DNA from: Fimbriimonadales bacterium
GTDB taxonomy: Bacteria > Armatimonadota > Fimbriimonadia > Fimbriimonadales > Fimbriimonadaceae
Reading direction: 5' to 3'
Length of the DNA stretch: 12,749 bases
NCBI GenBank assembly: GCA_026392145.1
Contig: JAPLCS010000400.1
Location: 3,365-16,113, forward strand
The stretch's first letter is position 1. Every line of letters begins with the position of its first letter. A program made the position numbers and the translations under genes. Below are positions 7,432 through 12,749 of this stretch, in pieces. The notes under the pieces are model-generated. The model ran no database searches, was not told the DNA's origin, and saw nothing but the letters and a program-made list of their open reading frames with translations.

Positions 7432-7558
7432 GCAAGATACTCCCTTACTTGCAGAGTAAAGCCCAAAGGTGAAGAGCCTTGCAAGCATGCAAAGGCTTCT
7501 TCGAGCAGTGACATAACAGATGCATGATAAAAAATGTCTTTAAGTTCAATTGTCACTG
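7432..7558 (+). other. Cluster of three adjacent stem-loops
   Basis: Three inverted repeats follow one another: GCAAG/CTTGC (7432-7452, 11-nt loop); a bulged hairpin over 7471-7502 whose core is CCTTGCA/TGCAA(A)GG with outer GAAGAG/CTTCTTC; and CAGTGACA/TGTCACTG (7506-7513 and 7551-7558, 37-nt interior). There is no T-run after the strong hairpin, so it is not a standard terminator. It could be part of a structured RNA, a replication or transfer site, or chance. Confidence 0.35.
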
Positions 7559-7615
7559 AATAGCAGATTGCAGAACGTATAAAGTACAGAGTGTAGATGT
7601 GCCTTGATAAAACGT

Positions 7616-7630
7616 TAGATTAGTAATCTA
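7616..7630. promoter_or_regulatory. 15-bp palindrome upstream of the MauE operon
   Basis: TAGATTA-G-TAATCTA is a perfect inverted repeat with a one-base centre, 270 bases before the first operon gene. It is a candidate operator, but no regulator is encoded nearby, and AT-rich DNA yields such sites by chance at some rate. Confidence 0.25.
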
Positions 7631-7899
7631 TCACCATAGCCTGAGCCGTATTAGCAAGAAGGAATGTTAAGTTTTTGTTAAAGTTAGCAGTAAATACATA
7701 ATCTTATTGCAAAACATCGGTATTCACTGCATCATGCAAAAAGTTTAGTCATGATATGTCCAACCGTTTCAAGCACTGATTTCAAATCCAAGAGTCAGAA
7801 TATGGCAGTCGCTCATTGGTCTCTAAGCGTACGTTGCAATATTCTCTTTGTTTCGAATAACTACACCGCCACACATATAAGGAAGTTGGCTGGCTAACA

Positions 7900-8319
7900 A
7901 TGATGTCACTAGTTAAAGGGATCGTAATTGCGATTTGGGGTCTTGCTGCAGTCGGCAAACTGGTAACTCCCAAGTACACCTTTCATCAATTTAATGTCCT
8001 TCTGCCCTTCCCGTCTACCTTGGTCACGGCTTGTATCTGGTTAATAGTCTTGGTTCAGTTCCTTGTCCCAATCTTGATTCTTGGAAAAAGACCCTTGGGA
8101 AGCTTTATTGGAACCGGGCTAAGTATCAGTCTCTTGCTGTTCGAAGTCGCAAGACTAAGAAAAGGTGGCACAGGACCATGCGGTTGCTTTGGAGAATTGA
8201 TGCAGATTCCCCCAGTCGCATCATTATTAGTAACGGCCGCACTATTTGGTCTCTCCATGTTTTTATCAATCGACGTCATCTGTCAGATCGCATCTGAAAC
8301 AGACCAAAATACACACTAA
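7900..8319 (+). CDS. MauE/DoxX-like redox-associated membrane protein
   Basis: A 139-residue membrane protein with four likely helices (about residues 4-22, 39-61, 65-84 and 103-128). The hallmark is GPCGCFGEL (Cys94, Cys96), placed before the last helix as in MauE proteins. In methylamine-using bacteria MauE works with the thioredoxin-like MauD and is needed for the heavily disulfide-bonded small subunit of methylamine dehydrogenase; many distant MauE-like proteins sit beside other exported proteins. No mau genes are present here, so the methylamine role is unlikely. The next gene starts one base after the stop and encodes an eight-cysteine secreted protein, which suggests a role in its disulfide formation. 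The start is ATG 7900 or 7903, with GGAAG at 7881-7885 somewhat far upstream. Codon use lacks the host's C bias. The family call is good; the partner role is inferred. Confidence 0.8.
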   Translation: MMSLVKGIVIAIWGLAAVGKLVTPKYTFHQFNVLLPFPSTLVTACIWLIVLVQFLVPILILGKRPLGSFIGTGLSISLLLFEVARLRKGGTGPCGCFGELMQIPPVASLLVTAALFGLSMFLSIDVICQIASETDQNTH

Positions 8320-8320
8320 C

Positions 8321-8656
8321 ATGCAGCAATTCAGAAAAACACTCACTACCTTTGCAACTTGCGTTGCATTTCCGACCGTCCTATGTAGCGTAGCTCTTGC
8401 AGGCGGTGGATTCTCGATAGGAGCCGATCTATGTGTCGGTACTCAATGTACAGGAACAGGAGGTTGTAGGCCAACTCCGAAAGTCGGAGGCAGTGCTAAT
8501 TACCACTACTACAACATTGGCAAGTGCCAATGGGTTTGGCTTGCTGAAGGAAGCTGCACAAACCGCAACCTGAACTGTCTGAAGATCACATACTATACTT
8601 CTTCAGATTGCTCAGGAACAGGTTCATCTTCAACTACAACCGCTAACGGGTGCTAA
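8321..8656 (+). CDS. Small secreted cysteine-rich protein, unknown family
   Basis: A 111-residue protein starting at ATG 8321, one base after the MauE-like stop (TAAC-ATG), so probably translationally coupled. Residues 1-27 are a clear signal peptide (basic QFRK, hydrophobic core, cleavage after VALA). The mature chain of about 84 residues has eight cysteines at 38, 43, 49, 69, 79, 86, 97 and 111, enough for four disulfides. It is otherwise rich in Gly, Ser, Thr, Asn and Tyr. Trp71 and Trp73 lie in KCQWVWLAEGSC. The last residue is Cys. I recognise no enzyme, toxin or bacteriocin family. An ATG at 8246 in the same frame would overlap the upstream gene by 74 bases and bury the signal peptide, so it was rejected. 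Gene order implies that it is the product the operon exists to export and fold. Existence is likely; function is unknown. Confidence 0.78.
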   Translation: MQQFRKTLTTFATCVAFPTVLCSVALAGGGFSIGADLCVGTQCTGTGGCRPTPKVGGSANYHYYNIGKCQWVWLAEGSCTNRNLNCLKITYYTSSDCSGTGSSSTTTANGC

Positions 8657-8657
8657 C

Positions 8658-9644
8658 ATGAGTCGCGTCAGATCCTTTAAGTCAAAATTCGTCGTGCTGT
8701 TGATCATGACTGTAGCCGGCTCTTTGGCGCAAGGCTCTGGCGTGCTTGATAACCTAAAAAACGATAGCACCTTGGACTCATTCACTGCTGAAATCAAGCA
8801 GATGGAGTCAATGAAGCGGCATTTTTTCGAGGTTAGAGACGTTCCACCTCCTCCAACAGCAGATCAAGAAATAGAGTCTAAAAGTGTGTTAACCGTCTCC
8901 GGAAACAAAGCTAGGTTAGACTATTACATTGGAGAGGGTAGCAGTCGTACGCACTATATCAACATCTTTGATGGAAAACGCTCTCTTGAATTTTATGAAG
9001 TAAAGAAACTTCCAAATGGCAAAGTGGTTATTCGAGCATCCGAAGGTCAGAAAAACGGCATTGCAAATCCCTTCTGGATCGCCTTCAATCGGGAAGACAG
9101 CTCTCTAAAGTATGTGTGGGAGTTTCCGTCTAGATACCGAGAGAGTGGCCGCGCAGGGGACAGCGTTGTGATCGCGAGAAGTGACGCAGGAAAACACAAT
9201 TTAAGTTACTCGCTTCCGCCCCAGATGAAGTTTCGGTCGCTAGAATACACCAACCCAGCAGGAAAGATATCAAACCGACTAGTAGTTCAAGAGCGTTTCG
9301 AAGACGGTTTTCCGAAGGTGCTCACGTTCACGCAGTCTTCTCTAGGAACTTTAGAGCAGACTATAAGATGGACGATTACTAAACATTCGACTGAAACCGT
9401 AAATGATAAATTGTTCAAAGTAGACGTTGGTGAAGGGTCTTTTGTCACGAACGATCTCGAAGGTTGGACTTACTTGATTGGTGCAGATGGCACGCGAAAT
9501 AAGTTTTTGAGGAACGGTGATTCTAAGCCACTATCCACACTCGACAAAGCTAGCTTCGGTCTAATTGCCTTAATCGGACTTGTTGTTACTGTACTTCTGT
9601 ACAACATAGATTGGAAAGCCCGTGTTCAGAAGTTTAAACAATAG
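8658..9644 (+). CDS. Exported ectodomain protein with C-terminal membrane anchor, unknown family
   Basis: The ATG lies one base after the cysteine-rich gene's stop, repeating the TAAC-ATG junction. The 328-residue product has a signal peptide (about 1-24, ending GSLA), a large beta-rich outer region, one C-terminal helix (about 299-315) and a short basic tail (KARVQKFKQ), so it should sit in the cytoplasmic membrane with the bulk outside. The core has alternating-strand segments such as KSVLTVSGNKARLDYY and INIFDGKRSLEFYEV, reminiscent of the LolA/LppX-like lipoprotein-carrier fold; this is a weak, pattern-based resemblance. It contains no cysteine at all, in contrast to its neighbour. The gene at 11530-12540 has the same overall plan and a similar FFFDGKWDG segment. 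It may be a receptor, holder or transfer partner for the cysteine-rich protein. The role is inferred. Confidence 0.75.
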   Translation: MSRVRSFKSKFVVLLIMTVAGSLAQGSGVLDNLKNDSTLDSFTAEIKQMESMKRHFFEVRDVPPPPTADQEIESKSVLTVSGNKARLDYYIGEGSSRTHYINIFDGKRSLEFYEVKKLPNGKVVIRASEGQKNGIANPFWIAFNREDSSLKYVWEFPSRYRESGRAGDSVVIARSDAGKHNLSYSLPPQMKFRSLEYTNPAGKISNRLVVQERFEDGFPKVLTFTQSSLGTLEQTIRWTITKHSTETVNDKLFKVDVGEGSFVTNDLEGWTYLIGADGTRNKFLRNGDSKPLSTLDKASFGLIALIGLVVTVLLYNIDWKARVQKFKQ

Positions 9645-9660
9645 TTACTTCACATAGAGG

Positions 9661-9951
9661 GTGCTGACGACATGTGTCGCCATCTTGAACCTAGCCGGTC
9701 CTGATCGCTTGGCAATTTTTACGGTAGCTGCTGCAGGTGGATCGCCTTATGTGCTCACGACACATTCTAGGCTGATCGATACTTCTCTGCTTTTGGCTTG
9801 CACGCTCGCGACGCAACGCTTCTTCCGATGGAGATGGATTGAAAGTCTGATCATTAGCTATACAATAATCTGGCCTGTAGCTAATTCATCTTCTGCGGGC
9901 ACGTCACCATATCCAGCTCTTAGTATTCTTAAATTTTCAGTACAAAGATAA
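9661..9951 (+). CDS. Doubtful small membrane ORF at the end of the operon
   Basis: The 96-residue frame opens with GTG at 9661, directly after an in-frame TAG at 9655-9657. AGAGG abuts the GTG with no spacing, so the true start may be elsewhere (TTG 9685) or the frame may be the tail of a broken gene. It shows two or three hydrophobic stretches (about 5-25, 39-50, 60-71) and no known motif. It lies 16 bases after the anchored-protein gene on the same strand. A 10-bp direct repeat, ACTTCACATA, flanks it at 9647-9656 and 9995-10004. It may be a fourth membrane component or a fragment. Confidence 0.3.
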   Translation: MLTTCVAILNLAGPDRLAIFTVAAAGGSPYVLTTHSRLIDTSLLLACTLATQRFFRWRWIESLIISYTIIWPVANSSSAGTSPYPALSILKFSVQR

Positions 9952-10009
9952 GAAATTAAAATATTTGCTTCTCCACCCACTAATAAACCGAAAAACTTCA
10001 CATAACAAC

Positions 10010-10163
10010 TCTAACCTGTCATTAAAACCGCTAACTACTTTCCGCGCTTAACCATCTGCCCAGGGGTAGCGGTCGTCACCTGACCATCTCGCAATACCCA
10101 CTCACCGTTCACCATCACATCCCTCACTCCAACACTCAACGTCTTGGGAGCATCAGGAGTGGC
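10010..10163. repeat. Right copy of the island-flanking direct repeat
   Basis: This is the partner of 7046-7199. Here the 3' gene end is continuous with an intact amidohydrolase gene. Of the 11 differences, four fall in the 25 non-coding bases and seven in the coding part, five of them silent. The strong C-over-G bias of the host strand resumes at this repeat. Confidence 0.92.
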
Positions 10164-11486
10164 TCGATCAGTAATAGTATTTGCATTAAAAATACAAATA
10201 TCTGCAATCGCCTGAGGACGCAAAACACCACGACCCTTCAAGCCAAAAACCGTGGCAGGTAAAGAGGTCATTTTACGAATCGCCTCCCCTAAACTTAAAA
10301 CTTTCATCTCACGAACATATCGGCCCAAAACCCTCGGAAAACTTCCCGCTCCCCTCGGATGCGATCCACCAATCGAACCATCAGAGCAAAACATGACTCG
10401 TGGATGCCGAATAAATTTCACCAAATCCGACTCCTGCATCGCAGTCACCACCACGCTCTGACTCGCCTCACCATCCGTTGTCTTCCTCAAAATCTCCTGA
10501 ATAATCGAAATCGGATCCCGACCCAACTTCTTCCCAAGTTCTTCTAAGTTATAACCTTCCCAACTCCGGTCCGGCGTGTACTTGGTCAATCTCACATTGT
10601 GCGGCCCGCCAACATCTGCCAATCCCTTCTCCCAAATCTTCCTATCCTCCCAATCCCGACTCGGAACCAATGCCGCTATCGTAGATTGCCAATACAAATA
10701 AGGATAAACATCAGCATAAATATTGCACTTATCAATCATTTTTAAGGCGTCATCCGCCCGATTCCAAACCGACGAAGATCCTAACTTTATATGCGAAATT
10801 TGTGACGTCACCCGAGAACTCTTTCCAATCTCCACGAGCTCACTAAAGGCAGTAAAAGCACTATCCGCCTCATCCCGAACGTGACTAATATAAACTCCCT
10901 TGTACGGAGCAATAGCCTTCGCCAACCGCATGAGCTCACTCGTTGTCGAATAGTAGCCCGGGTCATATTCCAAGCCCGAGGACATCCCAACCGCACCCCA
11001 CTTCATGTCAGCGTCAACTAGCCCAGACATACGGTCAATTTCCTCATCCCTCGCCGCTCGCTTGTAGTCAGACCCCATCACCTGGCGCCGAATACCACCA
11101 TGGCCCGAAAAAAAAGCAAAATTCAAACTCGGCTTGACCGCACCAATCTCGGCTGCCTCCTTCTCCAATGGCTGGTCCCAACCGCCGTCTTGACCCACCA
11201 CCGCCGTAGTAATTCCCTGCGTTAACTGAGATAAAGCCGAAGGCTCCTTCAATATTCCACCCGCAGCGTGAGAATGAGCATCAATAAATCCAGGCGATAC
11301 CACCATCCCCGTGGCATCAATCACCGACTCTTGGAGAAGGGGCGTCAAATTCCCAACTTCCACAATCACGCGATTCTTAACGCGAATCGAGGCAATTCTT
11401 CCCTCTCCGCCAAGTCCATCAACCACCAAACCACCCTGAATCAACAGAGAAGAAGGAAAAAAAATAAGGGGGAGACCTAAAATCAC
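10035..11486 (-). CDS. D-aminoacylase / N-acyl-D-amino-acid deacylase family amidohydrolase
   Basis: A 483-residue metal-dependent amidohydrolase that would hydrolyse N-acyl-D-amino acids or related amides. Family motifs are in order: VSPGFIDAHSHA (His71, His73), GMSSGLEYDPGYY (167-179), VYISHVRDEAD (His202), SQISHIKLGSSSVWN (His232), and the catalytic CSDGSIGGSHPRGAGSFPRV (367-386, Asp369), then GRYVRE. In classical D-aminoacylases a Cys in GVTTVVxGNCG is a zinc ligand; here the segment reads GITTAVVGQDGGWD (91-104), so this ligand is replaced and the enzyme belongs to a variant branch. The first 16 residues are hydrophobic and could be a weak signal peptide. The start is GTG 11486, preceded by a G-run (TAGGGGG). 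The stop lies 43 bases downstream of the next gene in the same direction (11530-12540), so they may form an operon. Its 3' end is duplicated at 7071-7199. Family is secure; substrate is not. Confidence 0.9.
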   Translation of the reverse strand: MILGLPLIFFPSSLLIQGGLVVDGLGGEGRIASIRVKNRVIVEVGNLTPLLQESVIDATGMVVSPGFIDAHSHAAGGILKEPSALSQLTQGITTAVVGQDGGWDQPLEKEAAEIGAVKPSLNFAFFSGHGGIRRQVMGSDYKRAARDEEIDRMSGLVDADMKWGAVGMSSGLEYDPGYYSTTSELMRLAKAIAPYKGVYISHVRDEADSAFTAFSELVEIGKSSRVTSQISHIKLGSSSVWNRADDALKMIDKCNIYADVYPYLYWQSTIAALVPSRDWEDRKIWEKGLADVGGPHNVRLTKYTPDRSWEGYNLEELGKKLGRDPISIIQEILRKTTDGEASQSVVVTAMQESDLVKFIRHPRVMFCSDGSIGGSHPRGAGSFPRVLGRYVREMKVLSLGEAIRKMTSLPATVFGLKGRGVLRPQAIADICIFNANTITDRATPDAPKTLSVGVRDVMVNGEWVLRDGQVTTATPGQMVKRGK

Positions 11487-11529
11487 CCCCCTAGATTATC
11501 ACAACGTGAAAGATCAACCCTTCAGCACT

Positions 11530-12540
11530 CTAACTCTGCTGCCGCTTTGCATCCCACATGTTTTTGAACATGAATGCGGCAACAGAGCCGATAAGGACAA
11601 TAATAAACCCAAGTCCGGCGGTGACAATGGTTTTGTTTTGCAAGCTTCGTTGTTCTTCGGCGCGCTTGACACCCTTTTCCATATCGACCGCAAACACCTG
11701 TGCTCTCGCCAAGCTCAGGTCATACAATTCGTCAGGTGTGAGTCCCGAGGTCTTTTTTGAGGCGGCAACAAGCTCCTCGTAAGACCAATTGATCGCTGGG
11801 GACACGCGAAGATCTCGGATTTGTTGTCCCTTTGAGTACCAGTTAGGAATGAGCATCGATTCTGTGATTCTCTCTCCAAATCTTGCCGACTTCCACACCC
11901 AGCTTGATTTTTCAACCACACGATTCTTACCATCTCCATCGTATAGCCAAAAGCGAGTCAGCACGGGAGAACTCAAGGAGTCAGGGTGTTCGAACGAGAG
12001 TTCACCGATGACGCCCCCCTGATTCATTCGCTTGATACTCACCAGCTTCGCCCCCTCCCACTCCAGTTTAAGTGTCGAGCGATCGGATGGGTCGATCATT
12101 TCACTCAATCGCCGGCCTGAGTTAGAAGGACGAGTGAGCACGTTTTCGCCAAGCACGAGGCTTGGCCCCGGCCAGAGATTGAAAAATTGCCGCTCGGCAA
12201 AAAAAGGCGGTGAAGACTTTGCGAACGAAACATCAACTTGCCCGTCGTTTCTCTGTTCAAGTACTCCATCCCACTTTCCATCAAAGAAAAACGAGACACG
12301 CTTTGAATTCGGGTGCGTCCACAACTTCGAAAAAACATAACAGTACTGAACACCTTGGTATCGTAACTCACCCTCAGCCACGTTTTTCGGACCCTCGGAC
12401 GTCATTTTGTCAGAGATGTTAACTGTTTGGTACTCGAACTGAATTTGGCCAGATTGCTTGGCGTCCTCAGTCACATCAGACTGTGCAGACGCTACGCCCG
12501 AAATCAGCAGGGCAAATAAGAAACTTTGTTTTTTTCTCAT
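11530..12540 (-). CDS. Exported protein with C-terminal membrane helix, unknown family
   Basis: The preferred start is ATG 12540, giving 336 residues that begin with a textbook signal peptide (MRKKQSFLFALLISGVASAQ, cleavage near residue 19). A TTG ten codons upstream would hide that peptide and fall inside the palindrome, so it was rejected. A large strand-rich outer domain follows, with one cysteine, a FFFDGKWDG segment (about residue 83) and many aromatic residues. A helical, charged stretch (about 255-302) leads to a membrane helix (about 305-325) and the tail KNMWDAKRQQS. The plan resembles the island's anchored protein at 8658-9644, although identity by eye is low. It lies 43 bases upstream of the amidohydrolase gene, same strand. 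No Shine-Dalgarno is seen, and a 30-bp dyad precedes the start. Base composition is mixed: some lines carry the host bias (23 C, 5 G at 11881), others do not (11 C, 15 G at 11581). No family is recognised. Confidence 0.75.
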   Translation of the reverse strand: MRKKQSFLFALLISGVASAQSDVTEDAKQSGQIQFEYQTVNISDKMTSEGPKNVAEGELRYQGVQYCYVFSKLWTHPNSKRVSFFFDGKWDGVLEQRNDGQVDVSFAKSSPPFFAERQFFNLWPGPSLVLGENVLTRPSNSGRRLSEMIDPSDRSTLKLEWEGAKLVSIKRMNQGGVIGELSFEHPDSLSSPVLTRFWLYDGDGKNRVVEKSSWVWKSARFGERITESMLIPNWYSKGQQIRDLRVSPAINWSYEELVAASKKTSGLTPDELYDLSLARAQVFAVDMEKGVKRAEEQRSLQNKTIVTAGLGFIIVLIGSVAAFMFKNMWDAKRQQS

Positions 12541-12553
12541 AAACTGATGTGTA

Positions 12554-12583
12554 AGTCTGTGGTCAATCAATTGACCACAGACT
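12554..12583. promoter_or_regulatory. Perfect 14-bp inverted repeat, candidate operator or leader hairpin
   Basis: AGTCTGTGGTCAAT and its exact reverse complement are separated by only two bases, CA. The dyad ends 13 bases before the ATG of the minus-strand gene at 12540, within its leader or promoter. Such a long perfect dyad suits a dimeric repressor site; in RNA it would form a stable hairpin close to the start. No T-run follows on either strand, so it is not a terminator. Confidence 0.6.
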
Positions 12584-12749
12584 AGATTAACACTTGTTCA
12601 TAGATCCGACATTTATCGATTCGGTGTGTGTATTCGTGTAAACAACGATACCACACTAGACAGCTAGTCTAACTTCCGAGCCGCTACTACTAAAACTAGC
12701 CGGCACTGGAACATGTAATTTGAAAGGCATTCGAGTAAACAAGATGACA
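12584..12749. other. Right-edge intergenic DNA with upstream region of the 11530-12540 gene
   Basis: No gene is visible on either strand. On the minus strand TTTACA followed after 17-18 bases by TCGATAA is a weak promoter candidate for the gene at 12540. A small inverted repeat TAGAC/GTCTA lies at 12657-12671. Nothing else is supported. Confidence 0.3.

Larger units (their letters stand above)
7200..7899. other. Long intergenic stretch at the left end of the island
   Basis: About 700 bases without a confident gene. It contains one short protein-like frame (7238-7387, +), a cluster of stem-loops (7432-7558) and a 15-bp palindrome (7616-7630). The rest (7631-7899) is AT-rich with no recognisable domain, tRNA or clear promoter. 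TATAAG at 7876-7881 could be a -10 element for the operon, but no good -35 stands at the right distance. A minus-strand frame of 92 codons over 7210-7488 looks like a shadow. Confidence 0.5.
7199..10009. mobile_element. Accessory island inserted between two copies of an amidohydrolase gene end
   Basis: The block lies between the two direct repeats. Its base composition is unlike the flanks: C and G are about equal on the + strand (12 C and 11 G in the line at 8941; 14 C and 18 G at 8161), against 28:5 and 24:8 in host genes at 5161 and 2581. It carries a three-gene secretory operon, a doubtful fourth ORF and some 700 bases of AT-rich non-coding DNA. No integrase, transposase, tRNA gene or terminal inverted repeat is seen, so the transfer mechanism is unknown; recombination between diverged alleles at the duplicated gene end would explain it. 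Confidence 0.65.

Noticed and set aside
7210..7488. 92-codon minus-strand ORF at the island's left end
   Set aside because: It is antisense to a more protein-like + strand frame, overlaps a hairpin and has no motif. Its hydrophobic start alone is not enough.
7471..7502. Hairpin as an intrinsic terminator
   Set aside because: The stem is bulged and no T-run follows on either strand.
8246..8656. Longer start (136 aa) for the cysteine-rich protein
   Set aside because: It would overlap the MauE-like gene by 74 bases and place 25 residues before a complete signal peptide. ATG 8321 fits the repeated TAAC-ATG junction.
8321..8656. Methylamine dehydrogenase small subunit with a tryptophan-derived cofactor
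   Set aside because: Trp71 and Trp73 and the MauE neighbour suggested it, but cysteine number and spacing differ, the protein is too short and no large subunit is present.
7199..10009. Classic insertion sequence or tRNA-targeted integrative element
   Set aside because: No transposase, integrase, terminal inverted repeats or tRNA gene can be seen, and the flanking repeat is far longer than a target-site duplication.
12541..12570. TTG-start extension of the gene at 11530-12540
   Set aside because: It would begin inside the 30-bp palindrome and bury a textbook signal peptide. ATG 12540 is better.

Overview
This window looks like a chromosomal segment of a Gram-negative-type bacterium. I lean weakly to Verrucomicrobiota or a Bacteroidota-like lineage, because the Rho factor has an Asn/Arg-rich linker and a bacteroidete/verrucomicrobial-style RNA-binding region and because most starts lack a Shine-Dalgarno sequence. 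The phylum cannot be fixed from sequence reading alone. Over most of the window the + strand is very rich in C over G whichever way the gene points, which suggests it is the lagging strand. All genes with a firm call end in TAA or TAG, none in TGA.

Layout. Positions 1-2024 hold two genes of a decayed prophage: the 3' part of a large terminase with one in-frame TGA, and a short Mu-gp29-like (DUF935) portal protein. They converge on a minus-strand gene (2091-4007) that fuses a hypoxanthine phosphoribosyltransferase domain lacking its C-terminal active-site segment to a complete transcription termination factor Rho. Rho is followed by a clear intrinsic terminator. Divergent from it run a secreted M23 metallopeptidase, an EamA/DMT permease and a CorA magnesium channel (4096-7050).

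From about 7199 to 10009 there is an accessory island with balanced base composition and a long AT-rich non-coding stretch. It carries a tightly packed + strand operon: a MauE-like four-helix membrane protein with a CGCFG motif, a secreted 111-residue protein with eight mature cysteines, and a cysteine-free membrane-anchored ectodomain protein, possibly followed by a small membrane ORF. The island is bounded by an imperfect direct repeat of about 154 bp (about 93% identical) containing the 3' end of a D-aminoacylase-type amidohydrolase gene. The intact gene (10035-11486, minus) lies on the right and an orphan 3' fragment sits just after corA on the left. Most differences between the copies inside the coding part are synonymous, so they probably come from diverged alleles rather than recent decay.

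Upstream of the amidohydrolase, in the same direction, is another signal-peptide/ectodomain/C-terminal-helix protein (11530-12540) whose plan resembles the island's anchored protein. A perfect 14-bp inverted repeat sits just before its start.

How it may fit together (inference): the MauE-like protein would supply or relay oxidising equivalents to form disulfides in the cysteine-rich exported protein, and the anchored protein would hold or receive it at the cell surface. I know of no named system with this gene order, so this cassette and the HPRT-Rho fusion are the two most interesting items here.
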